Shown here in pieces: positions 12,401-24,400 of a stretch of DNA of 64,000 nt. The position numbers and the translations under genes are program-made. The notes below the pieces were generated by a model that had not been told where the DNA came from, made no database searches, and worked only from the letters and a program-made list of their open reading frames with translations. The stretch comes from Antedon mediterranea (lineage: Eukaryota > Echinodermata > Crinoidea > Comatulida > Antedonidae), in the NCBI RefSeq assembly GCF_964355755.1, contig NC_092670.1, forward strand, positions 8,617,201 to 8,681,200. Reading direction: 5' to 3'. How positions within the stretch are numbered: position 1 is the first letter of the stretch; each line of letters opens with the position of its first letter.

Positions 12401-15400
12401 ATTATGGGCCAATCGTTTAGTAGGCTAGCTAGGCCCATGATGGGCCCCAATGTTTTAACGTAGCCATCGTGGCATGGAATCCCTAGTCAGAATGGCTCTC
12501 ACCCATGAAAACAAATGATTTAGGCTAGGCCTAGCCTAGTACGTGAAGCCGATAATACGATCTGTACTATTCGAGGTATAAAAATAGTATATAATTTAAG
12601 ACTCCGTAATCTTTACTAAATGTTGTATTTATGTCAAATAAATATATGCTACTACTGTTATTATTACACTTTAGGCCTAGCTTAGAAAATCTACAAAAAA
12701 TGTATTTCACAATGATCGGGTGGTTGTCGTTTGACAGGGGAGAGAGATTTGAAGTTAACAAACACAACGTACACTTTTAGATACTGATCACAGAATAGTA
12801 ATCACAACATTCAACTTAAAATGGCATCGCGTTAACAAACAAAACACTAACAAAAACACCAACTTATTTGCATGTGAAAAGCTAGTGACAAGCAAAGAAA
12901 CTAGGAATTTATACGTAGAAAAACTGAAAGAATGCATAGATGTTGTTGTGAAACCGGATCAGCCAACCGTTACATGGCAGGAATTGAAAAGCGTCGTGAA
13001 GGCAGCTGCAAAACATACAATAGGACCAAAACAAAAGGTCGGCTACAACAAAAGGACATACGATGACACAACCCAACGCCTATCAACGCAGCAAAAAGAA
13101 CTTAGACTACAAATAGCTAACTGCAAGTCGGAAATCGAACGTACATCATTAAAGCAAAAAAGAAACAAAATCATGCATGACATTCAAAAAAGAGTAATTG
13201 AAACACGCAACAAAGAACTTGATCAGAAAAGTTTGGATATCGACAAAGCGATAGGGGGCGCCCAAATGTTTAAAGCAGTGAAAGATCTTAGTAGAAAACC
13301 ATTCGAAAATCCAAAAGTGTTTGATGCTAACAAAAAGTTTATTGCCTCACCAAATGGAATAGCGAAAGTAATTGGCAATCACTTCAAAAATAAATTTTAC
13401 GACGGAAGCAAACGAAATATAGATTCATTTGAGGGAAATCCTAGGCCATTAAATAAAGAAATCAGTGAAGAGGAAGTAACCAAGAGTCTTAAACGCCTAA
13501 ACAACAGTCGAGCAACAGGTGAGGATGGTATCCCAGGAGAACTACTAAAATACGGTTCCCCTGTTCTAGCTCCAATGATTTCAGACATTTTAAATCAAAT
13601 ATTTACAAAACATGAATTCGTGGATATTAATAAAGGAACACTCATAGCACTACCAACACCGGGTAAGGAAAAGGGTCCAACTAAGAATTTACGACCTGTT
13701 ATTCTACTTAACACCATACGCAAGTGCCTATCGCTTATAACACTGGATAGAATTACATCGAAAGTAGACGCATTCTTACCACAAAGCCAAAGTGGGTTTC
13801 GCAAAGGCAGAAGCACAAGTGATATAGTTTTTACACATAGATGGCTTATAGCTAAAGCACAAAAAGAAAAAATAAATATTTACATAACCGGTATAGATAT
13901 GTCCAGCGCGTTTGACACAGTGGATAGAAACAAACTCCTCGACATACTCAAACATATTATAGACGAAGATGAACTTAGGATCGTTAGATTTCTGCTGAGT
14001 GAAACCGGACTAAATCTAAAAATAAAAGGTGCAAAAGAACAGCCAATATTCCTAACCAACATCGGCACCCCTCAAGGAGATAGCTTAAGCCCGGTCTTAT
14101 TCACTGTTTACCTTGAGTCTGCGCTACGAGGAATCAGAACAATTATCCAAACAGAAATACCTCAAGAGATATCATATGCTGATGATGTAGATTTTTTTAG
14201 TCTAAATAGCAAGCATAATGTAAACAAATTAGAACGCCATTTATCAACTTTCAACTTAAATGTAAATAAAGAAAAAACAGAACACACTATCGTAAGACGA
14301 GAAAAAGAGGACATACAAGAACAATGGAGAAACACGAAAAAAGTAGGATCGCTCCTTGGGGACAGACAAGACATAATTAGAAGAAAACAACTAGCGCGTG
14401 TAGCAATGACCAAACTAAACTCGATGTGGCTTCGAAAAGATAAAACCAAATTAAAAATACGTATCAAGCTGTACAACTCACTAGTTAAAAGTATATTACT
14501 CTACAACTCTGAAACATGGGGACTCACAAAAGAAGAAGCACATAAACTCGACACATTTCACAGACAGCAACTTCGCAAAATCATAGGTATCAGGTTCCCA
14601 GACAGGATATCGAACATAAATTACCGATTTCATTAGAAATAGTCGACGCAAGATGGAGACTATTGGGTCACATACTTAGACAAGACCCATGTACACCAGC
14701 CAACACAGCAATAAGCTATTATTTCAGCAACACTACCAATATAAAATTTCGATGAAGACCGAGAACCACCCTACCAATAACTCTCAGCAACGACCTACTC
14801 ACCCTTTATAAGCATAATACAGACATTAAGTATCCCGGGCAATTGAAAACCAAGAAAGACATGAAACAACTTAAAGAACTAGCCAATGAAAGATCAGACT
14901 GGAAGAAACTAGTAAAAGAGATTTACGGAGCAGCCCAAGCGGAAATGTCGGCAGACTTTTCAGCGGAAAGGCAGTAATAATATAATATATACGTACATGA
15001 CGTCGCGAGTTTGGAATCCACTGATGACGTGATTTTGTGAATATCTCATGAATATTAATGAGCTTCCCTAAGCTGCTGAAAAACAGACTTTCCATGAATT
15101 TACCCTAAAATGTATATGAAATTAATTTTTTTTAATTTCTCGTTATTACTTCTTCACTCTGACATGTCTATATTGTTATGATATTTTTTATTTAATAAAT
15201 AAACGATATTTAAAAGCAATTTTAAACCCAGAATCCCCCTTTAATCACATCAAAGTAATGTGCAATAAATGTTAACAAATATATTTTCCCCTTTAAACTT
15301 GCCTAATTCTTTTTCCCTATCATGCAATTAAAGTATAGTGCACCCAATGACATACATATTGTATTTCATATTTTAAATTAAGGATTTAATATGAATTGAT

Positions 15401-18400
15401 GGTTTTTAAATAAATAATCATCACCATTGCAGATGTTTGTAGATCAGTACTAGAGCCTTTTTTTAATCTTAAAGTTGCAACATGTCTATTTTATAGCATG
15501 TAATTTTCAACCAATAAGCCTTAATTATGATTTATTTCAGGATGGAAACACCCCAGTACATCTATATTTTAGCTTATTCAGGACAGGTGATCGTCGGTTG
15601 TGGGGTAATATAATTGAATTTGAGATACTGAACAGGCTTGTACATCCAGATTTTTTAACCACATCAAACAAAGTAATGTACAATACATTTTAACAAATAA
15701 TTTAAATTATTTTTATACTGTTTATGAAATTAAATTATAGTGTACCCAATGTAATGGCATAGCAAAGTATTGTATTTCATCTTTATCAAATTACAAAGTG
15801 GGAAAGATACATTTGGAAATAAAAGAAAAAACATACTGTTATTTTTGTATTATGAATTGTAGGTTTAACATTATCGATGGGGCTTTTTTACTATATATGT
15901 TACTACATAATTCATATTTTTAACATTATGGGGTTTTTTTAATCGCTAAAGTTTAAAAAAATGTGTTGAAATTGTATGTTCTTTCATAAGTATTTATCTT
16001 AGACAAACGCAAGTTATTAAAATCACTGATGTGGCTTGAAACTAATTTTTCTTTTGCATTACGGATGGTGTCACGAACTCCTCTCACGTATGTTTCCGAG
16101 CGGTTGAAAATACTTTAGGAACTCCCTTGTGACATAAAAGTATACACACAAAATCCACAAAGTTGTAAAAATAACTCAAAACAAAGCTTTAATTTCAATC
16201 AACTTCAACTTTTAACATTCCAGTAAGCACTTTAAACAACAGCTTCACAATAACTTTACAATATAATATCCAACCTCTAATCCAACAACCTTACAATAGT
16301 TTACATCCCTTTATATACAAGATGCTCCTCCTATCCTTCTAGATCATTCTTTATACTTCTCATTATGACATGATTACAGTTTCTATTAATAGCGCTTCTG
16401 GAATGTTCTTAATTGTTTTTATTAATTATACATGGTTTCTTAAATCAAAACACCTTACTGTATTCTAGAATGTTCATGTAAATACTATGTTACTCTATAT
16501 GTTAGGGAATGGTAATTTATTACACTCCCCCCTCTTTCTTGGAGTTTTGAGGGGCAAGTACACGGACGTGGCAAAATATAACATTTTCGTTCTAGAAACC
16601 CTGTTTAAATATGTGTATATAAATTAAAACTACATTACGTGAAAACCAAATTCTCATTACAAACAAAATGTAAGAAACAAGTAACTTATAAACATTAAAA
16701 CCTATTTTGTCTATTTGTAAAGTAACCCTTGCTTTAAGTTAATGGTTTTCGTGACAACCCGTCAGCATTACCATTAGAAATACCCCTTCTATGTACAACA
16801 GTAAAGCAATAAGGTTGTAAATCAAGACTCCATCTAGTTAGTCTTTTGTTTGTCTCTTTCATTTCAACCAACCATTTGAGTGGTTGATGGTCAGTAACGA
16901 TCTTAAATTTTTTCCTAGTAGATAATATCGGAGACTTTCGACAGCCCGTTTTATAGCTAAACACTCTTTCTCTATAGTTGCATAATTCTGTTCCCTTGGG
17001 AACATCTTACGACTAAGATACAATACTGGATGGTCAGTACCATCAGGACCTAGTTGACTAAGTACTGCACCTAACCCTCGATCTGACGCATCTGTTTGCA
17101 GTATAAACTCTGCATTAAAATCTGGGTTTCGTAACACAGGGTCTGAACATAACGCCTGTTTTAACTTTACAAGTGCATCTTCGCACTCAGGCGTCCATTT
17201 GATTTTATCTGGATGTTTTTTCCCCGTCAGATCAGTTAGAGGTGCTGCAATGTCAGCATAATTAGGAATAAACTTTCGGTAGTACCCTCTCAGCCCAAGA
17301 AAAGATTTAACATCCTTCTTAGTTTTAGGTTTTTCCCAATGTACTACCGCTTCTACCTTAGTCTTTTGAGGACGTATCATTCCCTCTCCAACTACATACC
17401 CTAAATAATGCACTTTACTATATGAAAAACTACATTTTGCAGGTTTGACTGTCAGATTAGCTTGTCTGAAAAATGTCCCTAAGATGATGGATATGACTTT
17501 CCCAGTCTGGACTAAATATTACCAGATCATACATATAAGCTGCTGCATAAGATTCTTTCTTACGCAACAGTTGATCCATCATTCTTTGAAACGTTGCAGG
17601 AGCCCCATGCAAGCCAAATGGTAAATACTTAAATTGGTACAAACCCATTGGTGTTGAAAAAACTGTATATGGTTTTGACCGTTCAGTTAAGGGAACCTGC
17701 CAGTAACCTTTACATAAATCTAACTTCGTTATAAATTTAGCAGGACCAACCCTGCCTATTATTTCATCTATTCGAGGCATTGGATATGCATCAAACTTGC
17801 TCAGACTATTCACTTTTTTGTAATTTACGCAAAAGCGAGCTGTACCGTCCGGCTTTGGTACCATTATATAAGGAGAGAACCAGGGACTGTGAGACTCCTC
17901 TATTACCCCAAGTTCCAACATAGATTCTATCTCTTCTTTTACTTTGCCTAACTTAGCCTGAGGAATTGGATAAGCTCTTAATCTAACTGGGTGTACCCCT
18001 AAGTTCATTTCAATATCATGCTTTATTACAGTAGTTTTCCCTGGCTTATCCTGTAACACTGAGTCAAATTCAGAAAACACCTCTGCTAAATCTGAAAGCT
18101 GAGATTCATCTAATCCTTCACCAGAATCTAAGGTTAAATTGGAACTAGAAACATTTGACCAAGAAATGTCCTTATGCTGACCCTCGTCTTGTCCAGTTAC
18201 ATCATTTATAGCCAGCATAACCTCCATAGTTCTACGATGAAATTGTTTTAAAAGATTTATGTGGTAGACTTGACTTTTTCCGTTTATCATTAGTTTCCAC
18301 CTCATAGTTTACTGGCATTAATTTCCTTAAAACCTTGTATGGACCTTGCCATTTTGCCTCTAATTCATCGTTACTAGATGGTAAGAGTAATAGGACTTCA

Positions 18401-21400
18401 TCACCTGGACTAAATTCTCTACAAACAGATTTCTTATCATATTTGTGTTTTTGCCTTATTTGGGATAGTTCAATGTTTTCCTGGACTAGATCTTTCATTG
18501 AAGTTAACCTATCTCTCATTTTAACAACGTGTGAAACCACACTTTGAGGACTTGTCACCGTGCCTGTCCACATTTCTTTCATTATATCAAGTGGACCTCG
18601 TACCTTCCAACCATACAATAATTCAAATGGGGAGAACCCAGTAGACTCCTGCGGTACCTCCCTATAAGCAAATAATAGGTACGGAAGCAATTTATCCCAT
18701 TCTCGGGGATCATCCTGAACAAATTTCCTTATCATAGGCTTGAGGGTGCCATTAAATCTTTCCACTAATCCATCGGTTTGTGGATGGTAGGGGGTGGTAG
18801 TCAAGCCCTTAATTCAGAGCCATATATATAAAGAGTTACGACATTGAAGATTAGAAGCTATGTTTGTGTCAAAGAATTCGCACGCTGAGGGCGTGCGCGT
18901 CTATTTTGTATAGCGTTTTCCTGTAGTTCATGCATTATTTTTAGATTTTTTTTGTCTATGAAATAACGCTTATATTCCGTTTTTATTTAGTAATTAATTT
19001 TATTAATTTTGTAAACTAACATATATATATTGTGTCTATAATAACAAAAGAATAAATGCTAGGGCCTACATGCAAGTCAGGATACATCAAAGCATGAACC
19101 AATACAAATTCACCCCTCTTTTTATACAGTGTATACTCTCCGTGTGTTTTTGATACAAACTTCATTTCATTTCATTTGTAATAATTTGCCTTTATTATTT
19201 TAATATTGTTCATACCCTATTTAATATATTAACAAATATATCCACGACACTTTCTTATTTTATTTAGTCATCAAAGCATGCATTATGAATTGAAAATATT
19301 ACATAATTGTTATTAATAGGACGTAGTTATGGGATGTTTCGTTCCAAAATCAATAAATCGAACTTTATAATGTACTAGCGCACGCGCGCGCAATATTCTT
19401 TGCCGCAAGTACTTCTGTACGCCGTGCACATCGATATTTCACCGTAAAATGTGCAATTACATGTTTTTAAATATAATAAAAAGTTTGAAGTATTTTCTTG
19501 CTCCTATACTTTACATGAATTAACGGAGACAAGTTTGACACAAATTGATCTGCATATCAGGTGGCTATAATCCAATGTCGTAACTCTTTATATATGGCTC
19601 TGCCTTAATTGAAAGTAACTTATAAATCTGACTCAACAACTTAGAGGTAAAGTTTGAACCTTGATCGGTTAAAATTTCCGTTGGTAAATTTCCCTGGAAA
19701 ATAATTTAATCAACTCATCCGCTATCTTTGGAGCTTCAATACTTCTCAGCGGGATAGCCTCAGTATATCGAGTTGCATAATCACATATAACTGTCGGAGA
19801 CTGAAATTATATTACTATTATTTTGTTACTTTTATTGAGAATGATTCTATTCAATTTATTCATATTTTACACTTAAATAATTATTTTGATTGGAACTACT
19901 TTATTATTATAGAATGTTTGCCTTGGTGATTTTGTACGTATGCGCATTAATATTTATATAGCGTCGTTGTTATAAGGTTGTGGGGAGAGCAATTACCTCG
20001 TGGGAGTTGAGATAAAAGCTCGAGGAGGATAAGCTGTGTTTAAGAAGAGTTTCAAGATTGTTAGTTTGTTATTTTTTGCGAAAAAAACCACTTTAATTAT
20101 GGTTGGTGTTACTGACAATTGCAGACTGCAGTAAATTGAGCTGATTTGAGAGCAACTTGTTTTTAATTGTAACTATATTAAGCTGTGTTAGTGTTACAGG
20201 AGGGCATTGCAGGTATTGTGATTGTTTAATAACATTACTATTTTGAGGACTTGCTATGATATAATTTCCCGAGTTAAAGATGTGTTATTGGCTGAATGCT
20301 ATAATGATGTAAACTGATGGAGATAGATAACTTTGAGAAGTTATTATTTGAGTTGTATTCTTTATGATAAATTAAGAGGTATAAGTTGAAGAGTTTACCT
20401 TATATCATTGTAATGTTATTTTTCTCTGATTGGTATTACAGGGGTGATTGTGTGTTTTAGTCTGTTTAATGATTCGATTTATGGTCCAGTTATAATAAAC
20501 GTCTTACAACGTAAATACAGAGTCCGAGGTTCATTCTTTTGTTCTTTGTGTGTGGCCCACGACATAACCAAGACATATTTATTTCCTGTCTTACTCCGTG
20601 CTAGTGGACCAACAATGTCCATAGCGATTCGGCGGAATGGTTCACTGATTTATTGGCATAGGAATCATCAGGGCCTTCAATTTAGTTTTATACTTTGAAG
20701 TTTTCTGACAACTCTCACAAGTGTTGCAATATTCCGTCACATCCTTTCTAATACCAGGCCAAAAGAATCTCTGCTTTATCCTATCTAATGTCTTTTTCTT
20801 ACCTAAATGACCTGCCAAAGGAATATCATGTGAGACTTTCAATACACTATGACGGCAAGGGTATGGAACTACTAATTACTCTATTGGTTCTCTCTGGTGT
20901 TTAGTGAAAACTTGCCTAAATAAAATTCCATCCTTACAGACTATCGTTATAGTGTCATCATCTTTCTGTACTAACATCTGTTCTCGAAGTGGAATTAAAG
21001 TTCTATCCTTAACCTGATAATCCTTAATTTTATCTCTGCCAATATCTAAAATGTTTAATTCACTATATTGGCTAGATTGAGCTTCCTTTGTTTTTGCAAA
21101 CTCTTTCCTAACTTTTTGTTTTTCACTTTTGGTTTTATAAACTTTTTCCTTGGGAGGGTTGTCACTGAGTAGTTGGCCATCTAAATGTCCAAATTCTTCT
21201 TGAAAATTAACCACATCATCTAACTGACGTGAAATAACCCCAGAAGCTTTTTCCGAATTTAATTTGTTTTCCTCTTTTAGTTTTTCTTTTCTAGCATGAT
21301 CTCTATTGGCAACAAAACTATGCCTATCATGATTCTTATTCCCCTTCCCTAATAAGTCTCCAAATTTAGGAAAGTCCCTACCAAGAATTACATCTCTTGG

Positions 21401-24400
21401 TAAATTGCTGCAAACGCCAACCAGCAAATTATGGTCTTCGTTATTAACCTTAATATTGACGAATGCAGTAGGATAGGCTTGGACATGGTCATGGACGCAC
21501 CTGCATGTAATTTTAGCTTGCTCTGCGCGATTAATTTTCTTAGCCGCTACTAAATCAGAATGAACAAGTGTCATATCGCATCCAGAGTCTATCAAAATTT
21601 CACAATCACATCCTTGAAACAGTATCTGTCTTTGTCGAAAAAAAGCCATCCTTACTTCGACAAAATCGTTCAATATGGCCTACTTTTTTGCACCATCTAC
21701 AAACGAGAGGTTGTCTAGCGTCAGATTGTGATTTCTGAAAGTTATCAGGGGGATTATTATTACCCTTACTGTCAACTTCAGGAGTGCCTTTCACTGTTTT
21801 CTCCTGGTTGTTTCTATTTTCGTGTTTTCTATTTTGAAACTTTTTCTCAAAATCGATACCTTTTCTAGCTTGAAAATAATTATCTGCTAATTCTGCAGCA
21901 TTTAATCCAAAATCTGGCTTATGTTCTTTAACCCAAATTTGTACCCCTGTGGGCATAATATCTATCAATTGCTCTAAAATAACAATTTCAGCTAAATCAT
22001 CTTTGCTTTTATCAGCAGGCCTAGCCCACTTAGTAAATAAATCTTTTAACCTATTAACATACATTTCTCTATAACTTTCTTCACTTTTTTTTTTAATTGA
22101 CCTAAATCTTTGTCTATATGTCTCTTCAGTTATGTCATACCTTTGTAATATTGCTTTCTTCACTATGTCGTACTGGTTACTTTCTGTCACTGGTAGTGAT
22201 GCATAGGCTGCCCTTGCTTTGCCTGTCAAATGTGGTATCAGTTTTACTACCCAGTGTTCTTTTCGCCACTAATATGTGTTAGCAATTCGTTCAAACGTAG
22301 TGAGATAATTTTCAATATCATCACTATCAGAAAGTTTTGCAATCTGAACTTCCTTCAATTTCATTATGTCTTTTAATCGTCTCTCCTCACTGTCCTTTTT
22401 TCTTATCCATTAAGGCCATTACTAATGCTTGCTGTTTCTCCATATCTTCCTTACGTCTTTCAATATCTTCTTGACGTAAACGTTCTTGTCTTTCCATATC
22501 TTCTTTGCTTAAACGTTCTTGTTTATTCATATCTTCTTTGCGTAAACGTGCTTGTTGTTCCATGATCTGCTGCATCAAAAGATTCTGTTGTTGCATTTGT
22601 TGCTGCAATTGTTGCTGCATTTGCTGCTGCATCAACAACAAAACATCTTTTGAAGATGAGTCAGCCCCTGTAGGGTTATGTCCACTGGTTGGTCCAGACT
22701 CTTCTACCTGTTGTTCAGGTTGTAGGCCTATTGACTGAACCAATTCTACATCAGAATCAGATTCATCGCCGCCGCTGTATTTTCTACCGGATCTTGTTGT
22801 TGATTGTTTATCAGCCATATTTTAAATCTGGATGAGGGTCTTGTTACTAGTTAATCGTAGTTACCGAGACGTTCACAAGTCTACTGTTCCAAATAAATAA
22901 TGTACTGTTCTTAAAACAATGTTTGTGTACTTACGATTAAACAAAACGTAGCACCACGGCTTCCGTAAAATATCACAGTATCGTAAGTACCGCTTTCACA
23001 AAATATCAATAAAGTACAGTTGATCCTAAAACAGTCACCAATCTATGGCAAAATACAGTAGATCAAACTGCTACCACAAAATATCACAACAGTACTGTAG
23101 ATAAATACACAGTTACGTCGAACAGTAGATCGAAATAACCGCTGCCACCAAATTATGTCACGAACTCCTCTCACATATGTTTCCAAGCGGTTGAAAATAC
23201 TTTAGGAACTCTCTTGTGACATAAAAGTATACACACAAAATCCACAAAGTTGTAAAAATAACTCAAAACAAAGCTTTAATTTCAATCAACTTCAACTTTT
23301 AACAATCCAGTAAGCACTTTAAACAACAGCTTCACAATAACTTTACAATATAATATCCAACCTCTAATCCAACAACCTTACAATAGTTTACATCCCTTTA
23401 TATACAAGATGCTCCTATCCTTCTAGATCATTCTTTATACTTCTCATTATTAAATGATTACAGTTTCTATTAATAGCACTTCTGGAATGTTCTTAATTTT
23501 TTTAATTAATTATACATGGTTTCTTAAATCAAAACACCTTATTCTAGAATGTTCATGTAAATACTATGTTACTCTATATGTTAGGGAATGGTAATTTATT
23601 ACAATGGAGTAACCGATATTGAACTTATATACCAAGTTTGAAATATTTTTGAATTCGAGAAATATTTTTTCTAGAAGTTTTTGTATGTGACTATTTCCCT
23701 GTGCCCATTTCCGCATAATTCTATCTGACTTTGCCTGTTCCACATCAGATTTTAGTTTCCTCCTTTCTTCCAATAATTCCCATGACTCTTTGCTGATCCA
23801 TGGTTTGTTCCCCTTCTTTTTGTAACCAAGAACTGTTTTTGCTTTTTCTTTGTAAGCATCCTCAAATTTTTGCCATAGTCTTTGAGTTCTATTGTAAATT
23901 TGGCTTTAACATTGGATATCTGTAGTTTAGTAGTGTCAAATTTCCTTCTGCTCAGTTTTTGATGCCGCTTTTGTTTCAGTTTGAGTTGAATTTTAGTGCG
24001 AACTAATTGGTGATCACTAGCTATGTCTGCTCCCCTCATGGCTCTTGTGTCCCTTATAGATGTTCTATGTTGCCTTCAAACTAAAACATGGTCAATTTGG
24101 TTATGTGTCCTTCCTTCTGGAGAAATCCATGTTACCGTGTGTATTCGTCGGTGGCAGAAGATGGTTGCTGTTATTACAAGGTTTTTGATACCACAGAAAT
24201 CAACTAATCTATCCCCATTATCATTTCTCTCCCCAATACCATGTTTTCCCATGATGCTTTCAAAGCCTGTATTGTCCTCGCCAACCTTAGCATTATGGTC
24301 TCCCATCACAATGAGAATGTCATGTTTGGGGGTTTTGTCTACAATAGATTGCAGCTGATCATAGAATTCATCTTTCTCTTCCTCACTTTTATCATTTGTA

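Larger units (their letters stand above)
18232..20842 (-). pseudogene. Ty3-type integrase, interrupted twice
   Basis: On the coding strand: the zinc-binding domain with GHLGKKKTLDRIKQRFFWPG and CNTCESCQ (20842-20642); the core with the first acidic residue in DYATRY (near 19770), the second in DQGSNF (near 19665) and the glutamate in YHPQTDGLVERFNG (18804-18740); then the C-terminal KWQGPYKVL (GPY/F) module and HINLLKQFH. A solo LTR splits the codons between KYVLV and the first core aspartate; a MITE splits the segment before TTTPYHPQ. There are also frameshifts near 19690 and 18290. Confidence 0.85.
16069..23603 (-). mobile_element. Gmr1-like Ty3 LTR retrotransposon, degenerate, with two nested insertions
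   Basis: Two LTRs flank a minus-strand gag-pol. The order on the coding strand is gag (SCAN-like), zinc knuckle, protease, integrase (zinc finger, core, GPY/F), reverse transcriptase, RNase H. Integrase before RT is the copia-type order, yet the sequences are of Ty3 type; that combination defines the Gmr1-like group described in deuterostomes. Frameshifts in gag, integrase and RNase H, plus insertions at 18815-19602 and 19792-20564, make it inactive. No envelope-like ORF is seen. Confidence 0.85.

Noticed and set aside
11428-15240. A novel reverse-transcriptase-coding DNA transposon
   Set aside because: An endonuclease remnant upstream of the RT and a 5'-truncated structure make a LINE nested in a MITE the simpler reading; kept only as a testable alternative.
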